Assembly: GCA_023138875.1 (NCBI GenBank)
Contig: JAGLOO010000046.1
Span: forward strand, 1 to 56,351
Direction of reading: 5' to 3'
Origin: Bacteroidales bacterium
GTDB lineage: Bacteria; Bacteroidota; Bacteroidia; Bacteroidales; GCA-2748055
Length of the DNA: 56,351 bases
Below the pieces are notes generated by a model. The model searched no databases. It saw only the letters and a program-made list of their open reading frames with translations, and was not told where the DNA came from. Every line of letters begins with the position of its first letter. The stretch's first letter is position 1. The position numbers and the translations under genes are program-made. Of the stretch, positions 45,401 to 53,237 are shown in pieces.

Positions 45401-46659
45401 GGGGTGAATATACCAATGTCATGTTCCTGGCCCGTATGGATACCGCAGGCTCCTGTGAGTGGATCAGTCATGCCGTTACCGATGCGGATATGGATTTATT
45501 CGGACTTATTGATATGGATCTTAGTAGTTCAGGAGAGGTTGTTGCCAGCGGAACCTACACCGGTCAGGCTGATTTTGGGAACGGTGTGGTGTTAAATACT
45601 TTTATCGAGGCCCCATTCCTTGTGAAGTTCAGTAAAGAGGGTGTGGTTCAATGGGGGACCACCATCGATACTGAATTCGGATTTGCAGAAGCTTTTGATG
45701 TAAGTGTGGATGAGCAAAATCGGATATTCATGACAGGTATGTATTTGAGTGACATTGCATTCGGTGAATTCTCAATTGGCAATGATGGTACACGGATGGA
45801 AGAGATCTTCCTGGCAAGGTTTGACCCGGAAGGAGTTTGCACAGCCCTGAATTCCTATGGAAGCCAGGGTGATGGAGGGGACTTTGGCATCTGCTATGAG
45901 CCAGCGTCAGATACAGCCGGGTACCTGATGGGAATGTTCGGAGATATGTTGATCATGGGACAGGATACCCTGGCCGCCGGCTCATCTTCAGGACAGGGTG
46001 CCGTTTCACCAAACATGTTTATTGCACGGCTTTCAGATAATGGAGAGCCATTGGTACTGAAATCGGCAGGAGTCAGAGGAAATAGATTTTTCGGTGAAAT
46101 CCTGGTGACTGAAGATGGCCGCCTCTATTTTGCCGGACTCAATGCTGGGGTCTCAGTGAAAAAAGTGAGTGCGGGGGAATCCAGCAGTATTGCATTTGTT
46201 GGATACAGAGAGCAAGGGATTCTTGAGCCCGTTTCGCCTTTGGAGGTTGTGATCAATGAACAGGAGACCATATGTCTTGGCGACAGCACCCAATTCAGGA
46301 GCAACTGGTATAAAGAGGCCGGGACCTATAAGGATACGGTTAAAAGCGCTGTTGAAGGTGATACTATCTATATCCTGGAGTTGACCACAGAGATATGCTC
46401 CTCCACAGAGGATGATCTCATGACGGGAGGGTATATGATCTACCCCAATCCTGCAAACCAGGTAATTTCCGTGAAATCACCAGATCAGGTGCCATTTGAA
46501 CTGCAGATGTATGGAATGTCAGGAAACCTGGTGATACACCTTCGTAATCAGGCGAAATATGAGATGGATGTATCAGGATATCAACCAGGGATCTATATCC
46601 TGAAACTGATCAGACCTGGAGCCGCCAGCATATACAAAATCCTGATTTTGCATTTGTGA
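42433..46659 (+). CDS. Large secreted LamG/Ig/beta-propeller protein with type IX sorting tail
   Basis: A 1408-residue exported protein. The signal peptide spans about residues 5-30. Two LamG/concanavalin-like domains follow (about 35-245: YYDFYGSFRDSTGN to GKMDDIVLYNRVLEYHEVE; about 430-640: FYAFNGNFSDSTGN to LDNFMLYQRAMEREEI). Each is followed by Ig-like modules (FGEYSCVAYN, DTGYYFCEI, FGQYQCSVSN, DTGAYYFVVING). From about 815 to 1280 there are propeller repeats of the SBBP type (DSDGNVYVTGSYWDSIQIGD, DADNHIYLGGNFSGSLTIG). The last 75 residues are a type IX sorting domain (MIYPNPANQVISV, MSGNLVIHL, PGIYILKL). It is probably a surface adhesin or cargo protein. Its stop lies 4 bases before a tRNA fragment. 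Confidence 0.85.
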   Translation: MKKKSLHIISIAFLLGAFSFVVSLLCELRAQTGYPVIDTTDLVAYYDFYGSFRDSTGNNVSAYPHQAELTENRFCHPQNAVHLTNPDSYLQIDDDTSLDFTDVLSISFWIYLDSVPEAETRIISKSDPEAPSTGSYWISVYPGENAPSGTPWSFSFTDATGTVQTYKSEWGMITEHWIYYTITFNGSTVTMYLADEPVAIFNTEPTTIQPNDHPLWFGNSVGSGFTGKMDDIVLYNRVLEYHEVESISRHPILWPDSERPNIAAYLGDTIELISGDKAPFLQYRFSKGEEVIQEGADSICMVVIQSESDFGEYSCVAYNCMSAHTKYFDVEELLAPSDIIIIDQPYELKVYENAMVTLELILSGNTDLATFLWYQNGSLIEQSARNLTIDNMNVTDTGYYFCEIMDRGSRLFSDSIHVIILFQETYLSVDTSALRAFYAFNGNFSDSTGNTGPAMTYSVVPDTGIFGTPLQAVRFAGADSYLEIPEDQDLDIPDQLTIALSIRVDTIPDRVESILAKPDGGADSIGNYGLFIDPDLHLIFAITAADGTVYKQVSDQTLQPGLWHLVTATYDGSALNSYLDAIPNQPLPAPGLSLKTNDNSLIIGQRGSGDKTFVLDNFMLYQRAMEREEINRFFIQHLPLVHSTPQPQSGCVGETFEFKPDVTSPFLQFTFSRDGVILQDDSTFSFAITITSEEDFGQYQCSVSNGYRTSVLTMDVEPGGLYDNIYIYDVASTEIYASEGDKVNIWFYANETLGGLEYEMYQNGILLPNVFRGIYTIDHATVADTGAYYFVVINGCERIVSDTVYLIMEGQTIVNYEVVGWDWTGNISGSGSSYFSSICTGLDGSFYLLGYYGGGLRVEDVEVFSSVRDDVFIVKYAENGDYQWSKFLTSPFGKGKGDLAVDSDGNVYVTGSYWDSIQIGDTALTTNMIAGSGYMAKFNPLGDLQWIKHLETSRGMSCDNIEIDADNHIYLGGNFSGSLTIGAHEVTGTWGEYTNVMFLARMDTAGSCEWISHAVTDADMDLFGLIDMDLSSSGEVVASGTYTGQADFGNGVVLNTFIEAPFLVKFSKEGVVQWGTTIDTEFGFAEAFDVSVDEQNRIFMTGMYLSDIAFGEFSIGNDGTRMEEIFLARFDPEGVCTALNSYGSQGDGGDFGICYEPASDTAGYLMGMFGDMLIMGQDTLAAGSSSGQGAVSPNMFIARLSDNGEPLVLKSAGVRGNRFFGEILVTEDGRLYFAGLNAGVSVKKVSAGESSSIAFVGYREQGILEPVSPLEVVINEQETICLGDSTQFRSNWYKEAGTYKDTVKSAVEGDTIYILELTTEICSSTEDDLMTGGYMIYPNPANQVISVKSPDQVPFELQMYGMSGNLVIHLRNQAKYEMDVSGYQPGIYILKLIRPGAASIYKILILHL

Positions 46660-46663
46660 TTTT

Positions 46664-46715
46664 GAGCACCTGCCTTACAAGCAGGGGGTCACTGGTTCGA
46701 ATCCAGTAGTTCCCA
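46664..46715 (+). tRNA. tRNA-Val (TAC) 3' fragment, truncated
   Basis: The sequence matches the 3' two-thirds of a tRNA: D-stem half GAGC, anticodon arm CCTGC-CTTACAA-GCAGG (anticodon TAC, Val), variable loop, T-arm ACTGG-TTCGAAT-CCAGT, acceptor half AGTTCCC and discriminator A. The 5' acceptor half (GGGAACT) and D-loop are absent; upstream is the end of a protein gene. It is not a functional tRNA and is best read as an attachment-site remnant from integration into a tRNA-Val gene. Confidence 0.8.
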
Positions 46716-47149
46716 CAAGGCTTACAGAAGGATTGAAAAAACAAAGGTTACAGAAAAGGATACATTTCAAAGTGAATTGTATCCTTTTTTATTGCATTTA
46801 ATCATATCTCCATCCAGATCAGAAAAGGCTACATAAGCAGCATTCAAAACACTTTCTGGTATACTCGATACCAAATCCCCAAATTTTGTTGCAAGTAAGT
46901 GTTTATATCCTGGCAATTTTCGTTAGATTTATATTGCCATCAACCCAACATCTGAATGAGACTTCAATATCACTTACTCCAATTCTCCATTTTAAAGGAT
47001 AGCGGGAATGATATTGGCAAGAAGTATTGTTGGATATGAGGTAATTAAACTCTTGTAATGCCTGTAAATAGTGGAATGCAAAAGAAATATCATATAAGAA
47101 AATAAACATCAACCTGCTTTACACGTATGGGCACAAGTTTAAAGAAAGT
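46716..47149. other. Gap after the tRNA fragment
   Basis: Contains the terminator at 46754-46790 and otherwise AT-rich sequence. A TGGGCAC near 47129-47135 is complementary to GTGCCCA after the next gene (near 48146). I see no gene I trust. Confidence 0.4.
46754..46790 (+). terminator. Rho-independent terminator downstream of the tRNA-Val fragment
   Basis: AAAAGGATACA (46754-46764) pairs with TGTATCCTTTT (46778-46788), an 11-pair stem with a 13-base loop and a T-rich 3' side. It lies about 40 bases after the tRNA remnant, as expected for the original tRNA terminator. Confidence 0.75.
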
Positions 47150-48136
47150 ATGGTAGATAATAAACCTCTCGAAGAGCAAGCAGAAAATTACATTAAATCG
47201 CAATTGATAAAATTTGGATTTAATGTGATGAAACCTTCTTTTGACAAAAAAGGAAGTGATTTAATAATTGTCGATAATATTGAAAAACAAAATTCAAGAT
47301 TAATAAAAGTTCAAAGTAAAGGAAGAACAATTAGTGATAAAACTACCAATGTTAAGATTCCAATATCTTATGTGGAAAATGATTTCATATTGTTTATTTA
47401 TACAATTGATGACAAAAAAAACGAATCCTGTTTCTTGTTTTTTGCTGAAGACATCAATCTTTGGAAAAAAAATGGAAATGACTTCACAATATCATTTAAT
47501 GAAAACAAAATATCTACAGAATATTTTAAGCATAAATTACTCAATCAAAAATTAGCGAATCAAATACTGAAAGTACTTGCAAAGACTGAAATTAAGAAAT
47601 ACACTTCAATAATTATTGATGGAATATTTTTGGGGAAGGCAATTATTAAAACAATACAGACCTATCAGCAAATATGGCCAGATAAAAAATTTATTAACCC
47701 CAAATTAAGTTCAATAGTTGAAAATATCCTTAATAAATATGACCGACATGAATCAGAAAAGAAAAGCATAATCTGCTACCTTCTGATAAGTGATTCATTT
47801 AGTCTTGAAAACATTGTTGACGTTGATTATTCAAATCAAATCTTTATTACTAAAAATGGAAATCAAGTTCGAACTTTTATAAATAGGACTGATGAAATCA
47901 TTGCATTTGAAGTAATTGAGCAAATGGAGCGACTAGTTAATAATGACAACATAATATTAGTTGCTGACGATATAATTTATGAAACTGAATTGAGTAAATA
48001 TAAAGATAGTGGAATTGAAATGATACTTGTCAAGTTAAATGAAAATGACGGAAGTGATATGTTTGTTCATTATATGTGGGGTGATATAATGTATCCAATA
48101 GGAATTGCAATTGGGTTGGAAAAACATGAATTGTAG
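47150..48136 (+). CDS. Putative PD-(D/E)XK-fold protein of unknown function
   Basis: A 328-residue protein that is strikingly AT- and Lys/Asn/Ile-rich compared with its neighbours, suggesting recent transfer. The N-terminus resembles a restriction-endonuclease-like fold: a helix EEQAENYIKSQLIKFGFNV, then KKGSDLIIVDN and LIKVQSKGRT. The spacing fits D...QxK catalytic residues of Mrr- or DUF4365-type nucleases. The C-terminal 180 residues (helical IIKTIQTYQQIW, then strands such as NIILVADDIIYETEL and GIEMILVKL) are unrecognised. It stands alone between a tRNA remnant and an inverted repeat. Nuclease activity is inference. Confidence 0.5.
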   Translation: MVDNKPLEEQAENYIKSQLIKFGFNVMKPSFDKKGSDLIIVDNIEKQNSRLIKVQSKGRTISDKTTNVKIPISYVENDFILFIYTIDDKKNESCFLFFAEDINLWKKNGNDFTISFNENKISTEYFKHKLLNQKLANQILKVLAKTEIKKYTSIIIDGIFLGKAIIKTIQTYQQIWPDKKFINPKLSSIVENILNKYDRHESEKKSIICYLLISDSFSLENIVDVDYSNQIFITKNGNQVRTFINRTDEIIAFEVIEQMERLVNNDNIILVADDIIYETELSKYKDSGIEMILVKLNENDGSDMFVHYMWGDIMYPIGIAIGLEKHEL

Positions 48137-48153
48137 AAAAACCAGTGCCCAAA

Positions 48154-48262
48154 GGCTATACCCAATAAGGGTTTTTGTGCTAAATTGAAAGGAAATGCAA
48201 GTATTGAAAATTAGGAATAAATTGAAATGTAAGTGCTTTGAAATCCCTTACTGGGCATAGCC
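48154..48262. repeat. Inverted repeat between the PD-(D/E)XK-like gene and the HerA operon
   Basis: GGCTATACCCAATAAGGG (48154-48171) is complementary to CCCTTACTGGGCATAGCC (48245-48262) at 16 of 18 positions, with 73 bases between. It is followed at once by CGTTGTAGCC (48267-48276). The arms and core resemble recombination-site or cassette-boundary sequence rather than a terminator. Confidence 0.7.
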
Positions 48263-48266
48263 ACAA

Positions 48267-48391
48267 CGTTGTAGCCAATGCAAAAAAGAGCCAACACACA
48301 AAACAAGCGAGTGCCAAGCCCAGCCGCACAAGCCAACGCTTCGACTTTCCACACACTTGTTTTTTGCCAACGCTCGACAGAACACTAAATT
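48267..48391. repeat. Structured repeat upstream of herA, related to the one after the methyltransferase
   Basis: Begins with CGTTGTAGCCAATGC. It contains GAGTGCCAAGCCCAGCC and AAGCCAACGC, and the inverted arms AAAACAAG (48300-48307) and CTTGTTTT (48356-48363), then ACGCTCGACA. The order GCCAAGC...GCA(C)AAGCCAA...ACTT...GCC...ACGCT(C)GACA recurs at 53117-53204 after the operon. The two copies bracket the HerA-NurA-methyltransferase genes. Confidence 0.5.
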
Positions 48392-48393
48392 TG
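48363..48393 (+). promoter_or_regulatory. Promoter of the HerA-NurA-methyltransferase operon
   Basis: TTTG (48363-48366), 19 bases, then TAAATTTG (48386-48393): both halves match the Bacteroidota promoter consensus at ideal spacing. Transcription would start near 48400, 16 bases before the ATG. The -33 element begins in the right arm of the repeat, so the promoter travels with the cassette. Confidence 0.7.
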
Positions 48394-48415
48394 ACAATAA
48401 GAAATACGAATTAGA

Positions 48416-50578
48416 ATGGACATAGAAAAAGGCATAACCAAAGACATTGAAACCATACAATCAAAGGATGCGCAAAAATGGTTTCAGATACTCGTGCAAA
48501 AAAGTGAATATGTTGGAGAGTTATTCTCAATTAACTATGAGAATGCAAAAGTTCAAATACACGACAATGAGAGACAAAAAGTCGGTGGAATACCGAGTTT
48601 AAGTTTTCTTGTTGCAACCCGTGTTGACCCTGACAGGGACGACATTGATTTCAAGACAGAGGACGCATCTTTTATTTTGCTTCGGGTAATGGACGCAGCA
48701 CAATTACCAAATAGTTCAGAAGCAGAAAGAATTAGAGTTGAGACGGCACGACGAGTTAGTGGAGACACTGATATTCATTGGGACGGAGATGGAATAATGG
48801 ACACTAAAACTAGAGTGTACTTGGGATATGCAGGCTTGCAATGCCGAATTATAGGGACATTCTTTTTAGACGAACCAAGCGGTGAAAACGGTAATGGACT
48901 GTTGCACCTGAAATTCGGAAGCGACATTTCAAACTTCTATCCAAACAGAGGATTGAAAGTGTACAAACCCAACGGGAAAGCTTTGGAAACAATTGTTAAC
49001 TATACTGACCCAAGTAATTTGGAAGAACACATTGAGAAATATGGAAGTGCCGAAAGTGTAAAACTCGGATACATTCGATACGCATCAACAAACAGGAAAT
49101 TTCAAGACATTAACGATGTTCCAGTACATATCTTTCCAGCAGACCTGCTCTCTCAAAAATCTGCCCTATTCGGCATGACCAGAACGGGCAAATCAAATAC
49201 TACTAAAATTATTGCAAAGTCTGTTTATGAACTACGTTACCCTACTAAATCAGAAGATACGTCATTGAAAATAGGTCAACTAATATTCGACCCGAACGGA
49301 GAATACGCTAACGAAAATGTCCAAGATTCTGATGGAAGCAATAATCCAAACGCATTAAAAAACATTTGGAAAATCCGAGAGGGGGCAAACAAAGCGGATG
49401 AAGTTGTTACCTATGGTATTACCAGACACCCTAATGACCCTGACCGAAACGTAATGCTTATCAATTTCTATTTAGACGAGAATCTGCAAATCGGTAAAGA
49501 GATTATTGATAACTCTTTCAGAAAGGGGGAATCAAAATTTATAGAGCACTTTCAACAAGTTGAATTCATTGCGCCAGAGCCAACAGATAGAAGTGCAACA
49601 ACAAGATATAATAGAAGAGCACTTGCATATCGAGCGCTTTTAGCAAAAGCAGGATTTCCAGCACCGGATAACTTCCGAGTAACTACTACGGGTCTGTTTG
49701 GTAATGAATTCATAAATGGCCGTCCGAATGCCAGAGATGAGAGTACACGATTTCATGGAATGATTGATGTTCAAAGTGACCCAGACAACGCTGACCGATT
49801 TACAGCAGCCGCACGAGTTTTCGAATCCGCAAATCCATCATTACAAAGTTTAGCTACTGCGTTTGTTACCTTATTTGATTATATGAAAACTGCAGAATGT
49901 AGGGCGTTTGAAAGATGGTACGTAGATGACAGACCAAATGCGTCAGGTGATAATTGGGCTGATGAGGATTTCAAGAAAATCCTTGAAATGATTTGGAGAG
50001 GAAATGGGCCAAAACAGATTGCTAAGGTCATCGACAACCATTCCGCAACAACAGATACAGATTATGCAGAAGATATATACAACGACCTTGCATCGGGAAA
50101 ACTGGTGATTATCGACCAGTCAAGTGGTGAACCGGAAATAAATCAAGCAACTGCTGAACGGGTTATGTGGTATATATTTAGGGAGAACCAGAGATTGTTC
50201 AGAGAAGGCAAAACTCCTACTGAAATTCTTATCTACATTGAAGAAGCTCATAATCTTTTACCCAGCGGTAGTGATCTGGACTTAAAAGATGTTTGGGTGC
50301 GAACTGCTAAAGAGGGAGCAAAGTATCAGATAGGAATGGTTTATGCAACACAAGAGGTTAGCAGTATACAAAAGAACATTCTGAAGAATACAGCCAATTG
50401 GTTCATTGCTCACTTGAACAATACAGACGAAACCAAAGAACTCTGCAAGTACTATGACTTTAATGATTTCGAACCTTCTATAAGACGAGCGCAGGACAAA
50501 GGTTTCTTGAGAGTAAAAACATTAAGCAATCCCTTTGTTATCCCTGTACAAGTGGACAAATTTAACGTAATTGCATAA
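48416..50578 (+). CDS. herA: HerA-type hexameric ATPase/translocase
   Basis: A 720-residue HerA/FtsK-superfamily ATPase. The N-terminal region (about 1-235) includes a beta-rich HAS-barrel-like part (YVGELFSINYENAKVQI). Walker A is GMTRTGKSNTT near residue 253 and Walker B with catalytic glutamates is ILIYIEEAHNLLP near 603-615. The sensor segment ATQEVSSIQKNILKN follows, and the C-terminus (GFLRVKTLSNPFVIPVQV) has the HerA brace. HerA hexamers pump DNA into the NurA nuclease. The gene heads a tight operon: NurA starts 10 bases later. Its size is larger than archaeal HerA (about 500), mainly through inserts between the Walker motifs. Confidence 0.9.
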   Translation: MDIEKGITKDIETIQSKDAQKWFQILVQKSEYVGELFSINYENAKVQIHDNERQKVGGIPSLSFLVATRVDPDRDDIDFKTEDASFILLRVMDAAQLPNSSEAERIRVETARRVSGDTDIHWDGDGIMDTKTRVYLGYAGLQCRIIGTFFLDEPSGENGNGLLHLKFGSDISNFYPNRGLKVYKPNGKALETIVNYTDPSNLEEHIEKYGSAESVKLGYIRYASTNRKFQDINDVPVHIFPADLLSQKSALFGMTRTGKSNTTKIIAKSVYELRYPTKSEDTSLKIGQLIFDPNGEYANENVQDSDGSNNPNALKNIWKIREGANKADEVVTYGITRHPNDPDRNVMLINFYLDENLQIGKEIIDNSFRKGESKFIEHFQQVEFIAPEPTDRSATTRYNRRALAYRALLAKAGFPAPDNFRVTTTGLFGNEFINGRPNARDESTRFHGMIDVQSDPDNADRFTAAARVFESANPSLQSLATAFVTLFDYMKTAECRAFERWYVDDRPNASGDNWADEDFKKILEMIWRGNGPKQIAKVIDNHSATTDTDYAEDIYNDLASGKLVIIDQSSGEPEINQATAERVMWYIFRENQRLFREGKTPTEILIYIEEAHNLLPSGSDLDLKDVWVRTAKEGAKYQIGMVYATQEVSSIQKNILKNTANWFIAHLNNTDETKELCKYYDFNDFEPSIRRAQDKGFLRVKTLSNPFVIPVQVDKFNVIA

Positions 50579-50588
50579 TTCACGAAAG

Positions 50589-51974
50589 ATGGGATTTGAA
50601 AACGAATTTGCAAGTTACGAGCCGCTCCGCAGGATATTGGACAGTGCAAAAGTTAAATCGCTGCAGGATAGATTGCGAATAAGAAAAATGGACGAAAGAG
50701 AAAACGGGCAAGGCGAATTTGAAGGCAACATTGTTGACAAAGCGGACCTGCCCAGCGATTTCATTCCCGACTACATCGTTGCGATTGACGGGAGCTATCA
50801 ACCAGCAAAGGCAGAAAATGGTTTTCCAGGTGCAGAATTTGGCTACATCACTATTTCAGCCGTGCTGATAATTGAAAAAGCAGTCCGTGAATTTGCCAAG
50901 CAAGAGTTCATTGACCCAAAAAATTTCAGAGAAACCGAAAAGGCATCAACTATTGATACTGTAATTCCCGGTTGCAATGTAATCATCGAAGGAGAAAAAT
51001 CTGCCAAAACATCAATGCGTAGGGCTTTGTTTGAAGAACTTCAAAACACAAGAGTATTTGAGGAAGGCGAAACTTTACTTGAAACCTACGAGCATCTTTT
51101 CAGAATCAAACAAGAAAAAGACAAGGAACGCGGAGGAGATAGATTACCAAGAAGTCCCATTGATGGGGTAGATGAAGATATGACCTACGGCTTTGGACAA
51201 TACGAATGCCATCATAGTGGTGAAACACTTTATTCTACTGATGCGTTGCGTCTGCACGAACTAATGAATCCAGCAGGAACAAACGGAGAACTTTACGGGC
51301 AGGTCATGGGGATGTTTGAGAAACTTTGGCTTATCCATATTTTAAGAGCATTTGAAGCTAAAGGATGGTTTAATCTTTTGGACAGAGTTGCTTTTGTAAT
51401 GGACGGCCCTCTTGCTTGTTTCAGTACCTGGTCTTGGATGAATAAATCCATAATCACAGAACTTGCCAGAATAAACGAACTTCAAAAAAAATTGACCAAG
51501 AAAGAGCTACTCCTATTTGGAATTGAAAAATCAGGCACTTTCTACAATCACTTTGAAGAGGTTGACACCACTATTGAGGATAATAAAGACCGATTCCCGA
51601 ACCAATCAGCGTTCTTACTTTCAGATGGATACATCAAAAGGAACATCATCTTTTCTGAAAGTGACAAACCATACGGTCTTGACACCTATTTCGGTAGAAA
51701 GCTGTTTTATAAAACAAAAACAGGATACAGAATTGTACCTGTCCTGGCCTTCTTCGATGAGAAACAGCAGGATTTGGAAACTGCAAATACTGAGCAATAC
51801 CCAAGATTAGCGGATTTAATGAACGTTCTTGACGAGTTGGTCTCAAGCCGCTATCCTAACTCTGTTTCGCCTTTGGTTTCTGCACACGCTGAAGCTGCAA
51901 TACCGTTGAATCTTGGCAAACGAATCTTTGACGACATTGCCCGGGAAATCAGGGAAAAATCAATGCAGGAATGA
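50589..51974 (+). CDS. nurA: NurA-domain nuclease
   Basis: A 461-residue NurA-type 5'-3' nuclease. The metal-binding start of the NurA domain is VAIDGSYQPA (Asp67). Further family positions are LLDRVAFVMDGPLA, FGIEKSGTFYNHF (with a DGYIKRNII segment after it), DTYFGRKLFYKT and SAHAEAAIPL near the C-terminus. NurA dimers sit on HerA hexamers and degrade DNA as it is pumped through. The start at 50589 follows the HerA stop by 10 bases; an in-frame TTG 18 bases upstream overlaps herA. The stop overlaps the methyltransferase start (ATGA). Confidence 0.88.
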   Translation: MGFENEFASYEPLRRILDSAKVKSLQDRLRIRKMDERENGQGEFEGNIVDKADLPSDFIPDYIVAIDGSYQPAKAENGFPGAEFGYITISAVLIIEKAVREFAKQEFIDPKNFRETEKASTIDTVIPGCNVIIEGEKSAKTSMRRALFEELQNTRVFEEGETLLETYEHLFRIKQEKDKERGGDRLPRSPIDGVDEDMTYGFGQYECHHSGETLYSTDALRLHELMNPAGTNGELYGQVMGMFEKLWLIHILRAFEAKGWFNLLDRVAFVMDGPLACFSTWSWMNKSIITELARINELQKKLTKKELLLFGIEKSGTFYNHFEEVDTTIEDNKDRFPNQSAFLLSDGYIKRNIIFSESDKPYGLDTYFGRKLFYKTKTGYRIVPVLAFFDEKQQDLETANTEQYPRLADLMNVLDELVSSRYPNSVSPLVSAHAEAAIPLNLGKRIFDDIAREIREKSMQE

Positions 51975-53089
51975 TAAACGTGAGAGACATAGTAAGGGGA
52001 TTTAAAACACCTGAATCACGTTGGGCACGGTTCGGACCTTACTACGCTATGTTCCCTCTTGACTTTGCTTTTAAAGTTGTTGAGCAGTACTCAAAAAAAG
52101 ACGACTTCATCATTGACCCTTTTGCTGGGAGAAGTTCGAGCATCTATGCTGGCGGTGTTTTAGGCAGACATAGTTTGGGAATTGAAATCAATCCAGTTGG
52201 TTGGTTATACGGAACAGTAAAACTTCAACCTGCAGACAAAACAGAAGTAGTTGACCGTCTATTAGAAATCTATTCAAAAAGAAACTATTACAAGCGGACA
52301 ATTGAACGAATGCCTCTGTTTTACAGAATGTGCTATTGTGATGAAGTTTTGAAATTCCTTTTAGTAGCCAGAAAGCACTTGGATTGGAAAAATATTAGTG
52401 TTGATGCTACTTTAATGTCTATTCTTTTGGTCTATCTGCACGGCAAGTTAGGGGAAGGAATGTCCAATCAAATGAAGATGACCAAAGCAATGGGCATCAA
52501 CTATTCTATGAATTGGTGGAAAAAACGGAAACTGACAAAGCCACCGGAAATCAATCCCATTGACTTTGTGATGAAGAAACTGGATTGGCGTTACGAAAAA
52601 GGAATGCCAACCGTCTTTGACAGTAGGGTAGTTTTCGGAGATAGCACCATTGAATTGGACAAAATAGTTAGGAAAGCCAAGGAAACAGATATTCGGTTTT
52701 CGCTTCTGTTTACTTCTCCACCTTACTGCTCTGTGACTGACTATTATGCGGACCAATGGTTACGACTTTGGCTACTTGGTGGACCACAAATACCAAAATC
52801 GAAACAAGAGAAACATAAAGGGCGCTTTGTGTGCAAAGAGGATTATTATAATCTTCTCGACACCGTTTTTGGTAATTGTGCTGCTCTAATGGAAAAGAAT
52901 AGTACAATCTATGTACGGACTGATAGACGAGAGTTTACATTCAACTTGACACTCGAAATTCTACAAAGACACTTCCCTAAACACAAAACCGAAATCACAG
53001 ACAGACCATTTAAAAAGAAAACTCAAACAGAGATACACGGAAATACATCAAAAGAGACAGGAGAGATTGATATAATAATGACACGTTGA
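51971..53089 (+). CDS. DNA methyltransferase (SPPY, amino-methylating type)
   Basis: A 372-residue DNA methyltransferase. SAM-binding motif I is FIIDPFAGRSSS (residues about 46-57). The catalytic motif IV is TSPPYCSVTDYY (about 244-256), the form used by N6-adenine and N4-cytosine methylases. Motif I precedes motif IV by about 190 residues, with a likely target-recognition region between them (NQMKMTKAMGINYSMNWW, FVMKKLDWRYEKG). Its start lies in the NurA stop, so it is made together with NurA. The expected job is to mark host DNA against the HerA-NurA complex. The recognition sequence cannot be predicted. Confidence 0.88.
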   Translation: MINVRDIVRGFKTPESRWARFGPYYAMFPLDFAFKVVEQYSKKDDFIIDPFAGRSSSIYAGGVLGRHSLGIEINPVGWLYGTVKLQPADKTEVVDRLLEIYSKRNYYKRTIERMPLFYRMCYCDEVLKFLLVARKHLDWKNISVDATLMSILLVYLHGKLGEGMSNQMKMTKAMGINYSMNWWKKRKLTKPPEINPIDFVMKKLDWRYEKGMPTVFDSRVVFGDSTIELDKIVRKAKETDIRFSLLFTSPPYCSVTDYYADQWLRLWLLGGPQIPKSKQEKHKGRFVCKEDYYNLLDTVFGNCAALMEKNSTIYVRTDRREFTFNLTLEILQRHFPKHKTEITDRPFKKKTQTEIHGNTSKETGEIDIIMTR

Positions 53090-53092
53090 CAA

Positions 53093-53237
53093 TGCATCCG
53101 CACACAGTCACACACATTGGCAAGTCACACAGAGCCAAGCGCAAGCCAAAACTTGCCAAAGAGTGTGCCTGTCCCTACGCTGACAAATTATAGCTCTGAA
53201 AGCCCTACGTTTTTTAGACAGACCGTTGTATGCCATT
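53093..53237. repeat. Structured repeat downstream of the methyltransferase, ending in CGTTGTATGCC
   Basis: Arms CACAC-A-TTGGCAAGT (53111-53125) and ACTTGCCAA-AGA-GTGTG (53151-53167) form a stem with a small internal loop. Within lies GAGCCAAGCGCAAGCCAAAAC, shared in order with the repeat before herA (split by small inserts). ACGCTGACA follows, and the unit ends with CCGTTGTATGCCATT (53224-53238). It separates the operon from the SIMPL lipoprotein gene. Confidence 0.55.

Noticed and set aside
31338-46715. A single integrated element bounded by tRNA-Arg and the tRNA fragment
   Set aside because: The two tRNAs differ (Arg TCT versus Val TAC), share only the universal T-loop, and no integrase gene lies between them.
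46660-46716. A complete tRNA-Val gene
   Set aside because: The 5' acceptor half and D-loop are missing; upstream bases belong to the end of the large secreted-protein gene and cannot pair with AGTTCCC.
46903-47112. A 69-codon minus-strand ORF
   Set aside because: Composition is that of random AT-rich sequence, with no signal or motif and no neighbour on that strand.
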